Assembly: GCA_019694395.1 (NCBI GenBank)
Contig: JAIBCC010000026.1
Location: 33,006-97,005, forward strand
DNA from: Pyrinomonadaceae bacterium
GTDB lineage: Bacteria > Acidobacteriota > Blastocatellia > Pyrinomonadales > Pyrinomonadaceae
Direction of reading: 5' to 3'
DNA: 64,000 bases
Shown here: positions 59,220 to 64,000 of the stretch, piece after piece
Position numbering within the stretch: the first letter of the stretch is position 1
Layout: each line of letters starts with the position of its first letter
Program-made: the position numbers and the translations under genes
The notes under the pieces: model-generated
Seen by the model: only the letters and a program-made list of their open reading frames with translations
Told to the model about the DNA's origin: nothing
The model's database searches: none

Positions 59220-59771
59220 ATGTCAGACGTAACGCAACTACTGAAAAAAGCTCAAAACGGAGACCGACAGGCTTTGGATGAACTGTTGCCGATTGTTTAT
59301 CACGAACTGCGGCAAGTAGCTTCGGGCGCGTTGGCAATGGAACGTCCGAATCACACTTTGCAAGCGACTGAAATCGTTCACGAAGCCTATTTGAAATTAG
59401 TTAATCAGCATTCCGTTGACTGGAATTCCCGCATTCAATTTTTTTCGATTGCGGCGGAAACGATTCGCAGAATTTTGATAAATCACGCCAAAAAGCGCAA
59501 CCGACAAAAACGCGGCGAAGGAAAAACGCTTTTGCAATTGGACGAAGCCATCAGTTTTTCATCAAAACCCGATATTGATTTGATTGATTTGGACGATGCC
59601 TTAATTCGTTTATCAGAAATGGATGAACAACAAGCCAAAATCGTAGAACTCAGATTTTTCGGCGGCTTAAAAAACGAAGAAATTGCCGAAATTTTGAAAA
59701 TTTCCGATTCAACCGTTAAACGCGAATGGCGAACGGCTAAGGCTTGGTTATTAACGGAATTAAAAAATTAG
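59220..59771 (+). CDS. ECF-family RNA polymerase sigma factor (TIGR02999 type)
   Basis: 183 aa. Region 2: 'LDELLPIVYHELRQVASGALAMERPNHTLQATEIVHEAYLKLV', a characteristic acidobacterial ECF sigma motif, and 'FFSIAAETIRRILINHAKKRNRQKR'. Region 4: 'LSEMDEQQAKIVELRFFGGLKNEEIAEILKISDSTVKREWRTAKAWL'. This group is often encoded next to Ser/Thr kinases and lacks a classical anti-sigma factor; regulation by phosphorylation is known for a related ECF group in Vibrio (EcfP and PpkT). Here the TPR kinase is 0.5 kb downstream, after a GxxExxY gene. Likely to recognise the TTGACC/GGCGATTA promoters next to it (inference). Confidence 0.92.
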   Translation: MSDVTQLLKKAQNGDRQALDELLPIVYHELRQVASGALAMERPNHTLQATEIVHEAYLKLVNQHSVDWNSRIQFFSIAAETIRRILINHAKKRNRQKRGEGKTLLQLDEAISFSSKPDIDLIDLDDALIRLSEMDEQQAKIVELRFFGGLKNEEIAEILKISDSTVKREWRTAKAWLLTELKN

Positions 59772-59905
59772 CCACAGAGGACACAGAGAACACTGAGGGA
59801 AAGAAAGATAAAAGCAAGATTAATTCACATTTTGTTATAATTATCAATACTTTACAGATGATTCTAGTTTTCTCGGAGTTCTCTGTGCCCTCTGTGGTAA
59901 AAACA
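59763..59905. repeat. CCACAGAGG-type palindrome before the GxxExxY gene
   Basis: CCACAGAGGACACAGAG (59763-59779) and CTCTGTGCCCTCTGTGG (59882-59898) pair at nearly all positions, with GAGAAC/GTTCTC inside. A third arm of the same family lies at 60287-60308, after the GxxExxY gene. The first arm directly follows the sigma factor stop. Confidence 0.75.
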
Positions 59906-59910
59906 AAAAT

Positions 59911-60276
59911 ATGGATGATTTTCTCACGAAAAAGATTATTGGAGCTGCGATTGAAGTTCACAGAGAGCTAGGTTCAGGTTTATTAGAATCAATTTATGAA
60001 GAAGCACTTTGTCACGAATTTGATTTGCGGGGAATAAAATATGAACGGCAAGTTGAAATTGATGTGGTTTACAAAGGCAAAATTATTAAAGGACAAAGAT
60101 TGGATTTGATAGTCGAAAAAGAGGTAATTGTTGAACTTAAATCGCTTTCAAAAGTTCCCGAAGCGGTAGATGCACAAGTTTTGTCATACTTGAAAGCAAC
60201 AAAACTAAAACGTGCGTTACGAATAAATTTTGGCTTAAAAACACTGATTGACGGAGTAAAAAGATATTCCCTTTAA
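59911..60276 (+). CDS. GxxExxY protein
   Basis: 121 aa. Hallmark GSGLLESIYEEAL (G-x-x-E-x-x-Y) near residues 21-33, followed by 'RLDLIVEKEVIVELKS', a D...ExK strand pattern of PD-(D/E)xK nuclease-like folds, and 'QVLSYLKATKLKRALRINFG' ending. The family's role is unknown; members are often found as insertions near palindromic repeats, as here. It is flanked by CACAGAG/CTCTGTG palindrome arms on both sides, and interrupts the sigma-factor/kinase gene pair. Confidence 0.9.
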   Translation: MDDFLTKKIIGAAIEVHRELGSGLLESIYEEALCHEFDLRGIKYERQVEIDVVYKGKIIKGQRLDLIVEKEVIVELKSLSKVPEAVDAQVLSYLKATKLKRALRINFGLKTLIDGVKRYSL

Positions 60277-60286
60277 AAATCTCTCC

Positions 60287-60308
60287 GTGTTCTCTGTGCG
60301 CTCTGTGG
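60287..60308. repeat. third CTCTGTG-type repeat arm after the GxxExxY gene
   Basis: CGTGTTCTCTGTGCGCTCTG and then TGG closely match 59876-59898 in direct orientation. It lies 10 bp before the kinase start. Confidence 0.7.
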
Positions 60309-60318
60309 CAAAAAATAA

Positions 60319-62790
60319 ATGACCCCTGAACAGTTCAGAAAAGTAAAAGAGATTTTCGCGGTAGCAGTTGAATTGTCGAGAGACGAACGCGAAAAATATC
60401 TTGCCGAGAATCTCAACGGCGAAGATGAAATTCGTTTGAAGGTCGAAGAAATGCTTCGGATGGATGACGAAGAAGATGAATCTCTCGAAAATCCTGTTAT
60501 TGATCTGGCAAATTTCTGGAACGAGGAAGAGGTTGAAACCTTTGTCGGCAAAGAAATCGGAGCTTACAAAATTCAAAAAGAAATCGGACGCGGCGGAATG
60601 GGCGTGGTTTTTGAAGCGATCCACCAAACCGAAGATGTTTCGCAAAAAGTCGCTCTGAAAATTCTCAAACGCGGTTTGGAATCCGAAGCGATGCTCCGCC
60701 GTTTTCGCAACGAACGCAAGATTTTAGCTTCGCTCGAACATCCAAACATTGCTCGACTTCTCGACGGCGGAACAACCAAGGACGGTTTGCCTTTTTATGT
60801 AATGGAATTCGTTGCAGGCGTTCCGATTGATGAATTTTGCAAAAACTTAAATTTAGAAGAAAAATTGCAGCTTTTTCAGCAAGTTTGCAAAGCCGTTGCT
60901 TACGCACACACTCGACTGGTCGTGCATCGTGATTTGAAACCGTCAAACATTTTAGTCAATTCGGAAGGAACGGTTAAACTGCTCGATTTCGGTATCGCCA
61001 AACTCATTTCCGACGACAGTTTGGCGGAAAAGGGAACGGCGACACAGCTCGGAATGATGACTCCGAATTACGCTTCGCCCGAACAATTTCGCGGCGAACA
61101 GGTCACAACTGCCACTGACATTTACTCACTCGGCGTGATTCTCTACGAAATTTTGACAGGCGTTTTGCCTTACGATTTGAAAGATAAAACGCTTGATAAA
61201 GTGCTGGAAATTCTCACCAAAGACGAAATCACTAAACCAAGCGAAAATCAAAAATCAAAAATCAAAAATCAAAAATCAAAAGGCGATGTTGATAATATTG
61301 TTCTCAAATCTCTCAAAAAAGAACCCGAACGCCGTTATCAATCCGTCAAAGATTTTTCCGAAGACATTCGCCGGTTTTTGGTCGGACTTCCGATTACGGC
61401 TCGTCCCGACACTTTCGGTTATCGCGCTTCAAAATTCGTTCAACGAAATAAAATTGCGGTGGCGGCGGTCAGTCTCGTTTTTCTTTCTCTAATTGGCGGA
61501 TTGATCGGAATTTTTTATCAATACCGAATTGCTCAGCGTGAGCGTGCGCTCGCGGAAAAGCGTTTTGCGGATGTGCGCGAGTTGGCAAACAAAGTCGTTT
61601 TTCGTTATCACGATGAAATTGCCAAATTTCCCGGAGCAGTCGCGCTGCGTGAAGAATTGGTCAACGATGCGGTCAAATATCTCGACAGTTTGAACGCCGA
61701 ACAAATCGAAGATGACCAGCTAAAAATCGAGCTTGCAAAGGCTTATCTAAAAATCGGTGACGTGCAGGGCAGACCTTATTCGGCGAATTTGGGTAAAACC
61801 GAAGATGCGCTTGTCAGCTATCAAAAAGCGGTTGATATTTTGCAAAATGCGGCGGAAAAATCGCCGAAAAAATATGAGTTAAAACGTGAATTAGTTCGCG
61901 CAATGATGCGGCTCACCGCCCTCAAAGCCCGAATGGCGAAAGCAGATTTCCAAAGCGGGCTTGATCCAATCGTTAATCTGCAAATCGAAGTCAACGAAGC
62001 AGATAAATCGAATCCGAATCAAAATGCCAACGACCTTGCGGAAGCCTACATTTTGAAAGGCGATTATCTGGCGGGAAACGCCGCCGAGCGAATCGAAGTC
62101 CATAAAAAAGCCAACGAATTGCTCGAAAATATTCCCGACAAAACGCAGGAAATTCAGCATAATTTGGTTCGCGTAAATCAGCGTCTCGGCTCAAATTACA
62201 TTTGGCTCGGCGATGATTTTGCCAAAAAAGGCGATCAGGAAAAAGCGTTGGAAAGTTACAGAAATGCTTTGCAATATAACGAAAAAATGTTTGAATCAGT
62301 CAAAGCCGAAATTGCTATAGTTGGCGAAACTCAGAATTTAAGCAGGAATTTGTCAGGTGCTTATCAAAATTTAGGCGAAAATTATTTCAAGCTCGGCGAA
62401 AAGGAAAAAGGTTTGGAAATGCTGCAAAAGAATCTGGAAATGACACTCAAACTAGCGCAAGCCGACGATAAAAACACGGAAGCCCAAATTGATGTTGCCA
62501 ATGCGTATGTAAGTTTTGCCGATGCTCACAAACAATTCGGCGATTATCAAAAAGCCCTTGAATCAAACACTAAGTCTTTGGACATATTGGAAAAAATGTT
62601 TGCGATTGATAACAAAAATCTCGAAACCTCGCACGGGATAGTTCGGCGAATGAATGCTCAAGCCGAATTCTTGGAAAAAACGAATCGCCAAAGTGAAGCC
62701 AAACCATATCGAAATAAATTGGCGGAAATGTGCAAATCAAACTCTAACGCACAGCCTTGCATAGAAATTGGATTAGTTAAGCCGCAATAG
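60319..62790 (+). CDS. TPR-containing membrane Ser/Thr protein kinase
   Basis: 823 aa. Residues 80-350 are a Hanks-type kinase: glycine loop IGRGGMGVVFEA, K114 (VALKIL), HRDLKPSN (203-210), DFG (223-225), APE-like YASPEQF. A TM helix lies at about 373-397, and the rest (about 400-823) is extracytoplasmic TPR-like repeats (YQKAVDILQNAAEKSPKKYE, YRNALQYNEKMF). An in-frame insertion at residues 310-321 (QKSKIKNQKSK) is encoded by the heptanucleotide ATCAAAA repeat (61246-61285), just before the conserved GDVDNIVLKSLKKEPERRY. The partner of the nearby ECF sigma factor in this family is usually such a kinase. Confidence 0.92.
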   Translation: MTPEQFRKVKEIFAVAVELSRDEREKYLAENLNGEDEIRLKVEEMLRMDDEEDESLENPVIDLANFWNEEEVETFVGKEIGAYKIQKEIGRGGMGVVFEAIHQTEDVSQKVALKILKRGLESEAMLRRFRNERKILASLEHPNIARLLDGGTTKDGLPFYVMEFVAGVPIDEFCKNLNLEEKLQLFQQVCKAVAYAHTRLVVHRDLKPSNILVNSEGTVKLLDFGIAKLISDDSLAEKGTATQLGMMTPNYASPEQFRGEQVTTATDIYSLGVILYEILTGVLPYDLKDKTLDKVLEILTKDEITKPSENQKSKIKNQKSKGDVDNIVLKSLKKEPERRYQSVKDFSEDIRRFLVGLPITARPDTFGYRASKFVQRNKIAVAAVSLVFLSLIGGLIGIFYQYRIAQRERALAEKRFADVRELANKVVFRYHDEIAKFPGAVALREELVNDAVKYLDSLNAEQIEDDQLKIELAKAYLKIGDVQGRPYSANLGKTEDALVSYQKAVDILQNAAEKSPKKYELKRELVRAMMRLTALKARMAKADFQSGLDPIVNLQIEVNEADKSNPNQNANDLAEAYILKGDYLAGNAAERIEVHKKANELLENIPDKTQEIQHNLVRVNQRLGSNYIWLGDDFAKKGDQEKALESYRNALQYNEKMFESVKAEIAIVGETQNLSRNLSGAYQNLGENYFKLGEKEKGLEMLQKNLEMTLKLAQADDKNTEAQIDVANAYVSFADAHKQFGDYQKALESNTKSLDILEKMFAIDNKNLETSHGIVRRMNAQAEFLEKTNRQSEAKPYRNKLAEMCKSNSNAQPCIEIGLVKPQ
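61246..61285. repeat. ATCAAAA heptanucleotide repeat inside the kinase gene
   Basis: Four to five copies of AATCAAA/ATCAAAA run in frame and encode NQKSKIKNQKSK. The same family is present between genes at 16322-16348, 16438-16470 and around 47405-47455. Confidence 0.78.
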
Positions 62791-62805
62791 AGTCTCTCGA
62801 AGAAA

Positions 62806-62889
62806 TTGCCCACGAAATGCACGAAACATACGAAAAAATACAGACAAATTGTTTTTTTTTTCGCGTCTTTTCGCGTCTTTCGCGGGCAA
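62806..62889. repeat. TTGCCCACGAAA...TTTCGCGGGCAA palindrome
   Basis: Arms 62806-62817 and 62878-62889 pair at 11 of 12. Between the convergent kinase and OmpA-like genes, with a T-run near the loop (62852-62861). It probably terminates both. Confidence 0.65.
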
Positions 62890-62906
62890 ATCTTTGTCTT
62901 ACCGAT

Positions 62907-63413
62907 TTATTTTTCCTTGCAAAATCCTTCGACTACTTTTCCGCCGCCGTCCAGCGGCATTCCGCCAATCGCGTGTTTGGCAAGTTCGGCGTTGTAGAAT
63001 TCAATTCGATTATTTTGGCTCGCTTCGGGACTGTCATTGGCAAACGCGGGTTTGGTTGAGCCAAATCCGACAGGCAAAATTCTCTTGCAATCAATTCCGT
63101 TTTCCACCAGCCAATTCGCTACGGCTAAAGCTCTTTTTTCGGTCAAAGTCTGCGCTTTTGCCTCTTCGCCTCTACGTTGGGCGTGAGCCTCAATTCTCAT
63201 CACCGTGATATAAGTTTTAGCATTCAAATATTCTTTAACGTGGTTGAGTGCGTCTTTGCTTTTTTCCAGATTGATTTTGTCCGAACCTGTTTCAAAAACG
63301 ATCGGTTTCGGCAATTTCAACATATTTCCGTCAAGCTCAAATTTGGTTTGGGCGTTGATTCCGATAAAGCCGAAAAGTAAAATAGCGATTACGAATAAAT
63401 TTTTACGAAACAT
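62907..63413 (-). CDS. OmpA-family peptidoglycan-associated protein
   Basis: 168 aa with a signal peptide (LLFGFIGINA-Q). Residues 40-145 are an OmpA-C-like domain: 'PIVFETGSDKINLEKSKDALNHVKEYLN', 'MRIEAHAQRRGEEAKAQTLTEKRALAVANWLVENGI', 'VGFGSTKPAFANDSPEASQNNRIEFYNAE'. The usual THTDxxG loop is changed to IEAHAQRRGEE, so peptidoglycan binding may be altered. Short C-terminal tail ends with a Cys (FCKEK). Convergent with the kinase gene. Confidence 0.85.
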   Translation of the reverse strand: MFRKNLFVIAILLFGFIGINAQTKFELDGNMLKLPKPIVFETGSDKINLEKSKDALNHVKEYLNAKTYITVMRIEAHAQRRGEEAKAQTLTEKRALAVANWLVENGIDCKRILPVGFGSTKPAFANDSPEASQNNRIEFYNAELAKHAIGGMPLDGGGKVVEGFCKEK

Positions 63414-63440
63414 AATTTTTCTCCGTTGTAAATTAAAACA

Positions 63441-64000
63441 TCAATTTGTTTTTTTCAAAATCTTATCAAGCAAAACGATAAATTCACCTTTCCGCTCATC
63501 ACGTTTAATGACTTGCCAATGCAGACGATTTCCTTTTAAAAGCGTTAATTTAACTTTGCCATTGCCGCCCCAATCGCAATCAATTTCGATAGTTGCAGTG
63601 TTGCCGATAATTTTTGAACCCAAAATTTTTCCGACAGATTCTTTGCTCGAAACATTGGAATATTCTCCTGTTAATTTGTCGCCGACTTGCTTAATATCAA
63701 CCAATAAACTCAAATAAAATCCGTTTTTGGTTTCATCAAACGACCATTTTCCGTCAAACTTCCCCTTAGTTTCATTCTTTGGCGAATCTGCTTTATGCAG
63801 ACGAACTCCCCAATTAAGTGTAACGCTTGAAGGAATATAGACCGAAGTTTGATAGGTTTCGTAACCTTCGGCAGAAATTATCAACTGGTATTCGCCGAAA
63901 GAAGCCGCTTGATTAAAATATCCGTCTTCATCGGATTCAAAGTTTATGTCGTTGGTTGATTTGCTCCAATTTTCAATCGGACGCAGAGTTATTTTGGCGT
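63441..64000 (-). CDS. carboxypeptidase-regulatory-like surface protein, N-terminus outside window
   Basis: Partial. The frame is open through base 64000; the TTG at 63884 is probably not the start. The upstream part reads 'ITLRPIENWSKSTNDINFES', 'DEDGYFNQAASFGEYQLIIS' then 'AEGYETYQTSVYIPSSVTLN', a carboxypeptidase-regulatory-like (beta-sandwich) repeat. The C-terminal part (KGKFDGKWSFDETKNGFYLS, then KQVGDKLTGEYSNV, KGNRLHWQVIKRDERKGEFI) looks like a separate small beta domain. It lies 27 bp from the OmpA-like gene on the same strand. Function unknown. Confidence 0.75.
   Translation of the reverse strand, partial: AKITLRPIENWSKSTNDINFESDEDGYFNQAASFGEYQLIISAEGYETYQTSVYIPSSVTLNWGVRLHKADSPKNETKGKFDGKWSFDETKNGFYLSLLVDIKQVGDKLTGEYSNVSSKESVGKILGSKIIGNTATIEIDCDWGGNGKVKLTLLKGNRLHWQVIKRDERKGEFIVLLDKILKKTN

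Noticed and set aside
60235..60645. 136-aa minus-strand ORF
   Set aside because: Crosses a palindrome and the kinase start on the opposite strand; Phe-rich shadow translation.
63441..63884. complete gene starting with TTG at 63884
   Set aside because: The frame continues upstream with a typical carboxypeptidase-regulatory-like repeat to the window edge, so the gene is truncated.
1..64000. tRNA or rRNA genes
   Set aside because: No cloverleaf-like or rRNA-like sequence was recognised by eye; a covariance-model search would be needed to exclude a diverged one.

Overview
The window looks like a chromosomal segment of a low-to-moderate-GC Acidobacteriota, most likely a Blastocatellia/Pyrinomonadales-type genome. 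This placement is inference. It rests on a large Oar-like TonB receptor with an N-terminal carboxypeptidase-regulatory domain, a TIGR02999-type ECF sigma factor near a TPR-containing Ser/Thr kinase, Reg_prop/Y_Y_Y sensor kinases, BshA, and many short palindromic and heptanucleotide repeats between genes. No rRNA, tRNA, transposase, integrase or CRISPR array was seen.

Layout. 1-3.6 kb: end of a small secreted-protein operon, then a minor-pilin operon (FimT, PilV, PilW, PilX types). 3.8-14 kb: Sua5/YwlC, an aspartyl-protease/beta-lactamase-fold fusion, an AraC regulator, two tandem secreted esterases with a DUF6624 protein, and UvrC. 14-23 kb: a stand-alone Shedu-type nuclease, an aminotransferase, a lipase plus RNB-nuclease pair, a MocR regulator divergent from a PqqD/Cys-rich protein, an ArsR repressor and polyphosphate:AMP phosphotransferase. 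23-41 kb is the accessory-looking core: two near-duplicate Reg_prop sensor kinase + NarL-type regulator pairs, two more PqqD/Tat/Cys-rich proteins, a beta-propeller protein, a CAP protein, a broken response regulator and a TonB receptor. 41-49 kb: CheY-like protein, rhodanese and persulfide-dioxygenase-like genes, a PBP-like transpeptidase, a histidine kinase, DUF1287 protein and an esterase. 49-57 kb: bactofilin, BshA, an M1 peptidase, a sorbosone-dehydrogenase-like protein and an SLH/TPR protein. 57-64 kb: paralogous lipoproteins, an Sm-like secreted protein, an ECF sigma factor, a GxxExxY protein, a TPR protein kinase, an OmpA-like protein and a truncated surface protein.

Best candidate for an undescribed system. 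Three proteins join an N-terminal PqqD/RRE-like domain to an internal twin-arginine export segment and a Cys-rich C-terminus with 12-14 cysteines. Two of them, plus the propeller gene, the TonB receptor and the broken regulator, lie behind one stereotyped promoter: two to four copies of TAGGTAG at 23-24 bp steps, exactly 5 nt, a GATACC box, and a CATAAT-like box 21 nt further on. This implies a local regulon, plausibly run by the two NarL-type regulators encoded among these genes. The two array-driven PqqD genes also share a terminator-like hairpin in the leader.

A second regulon is suggested by TTGACC-N18-GGCGATTA, found upstream of four secreted-protein genes around the ECF-sigma/kinase locus with identical spacing. 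A third link is a shared inverted-repeat operator in front of the ArsR gene and, 20 kb away, the rhodanese gene. Short repeat families have also entered coding sequence, for example inside the kinase domain and the Sua5 protein.
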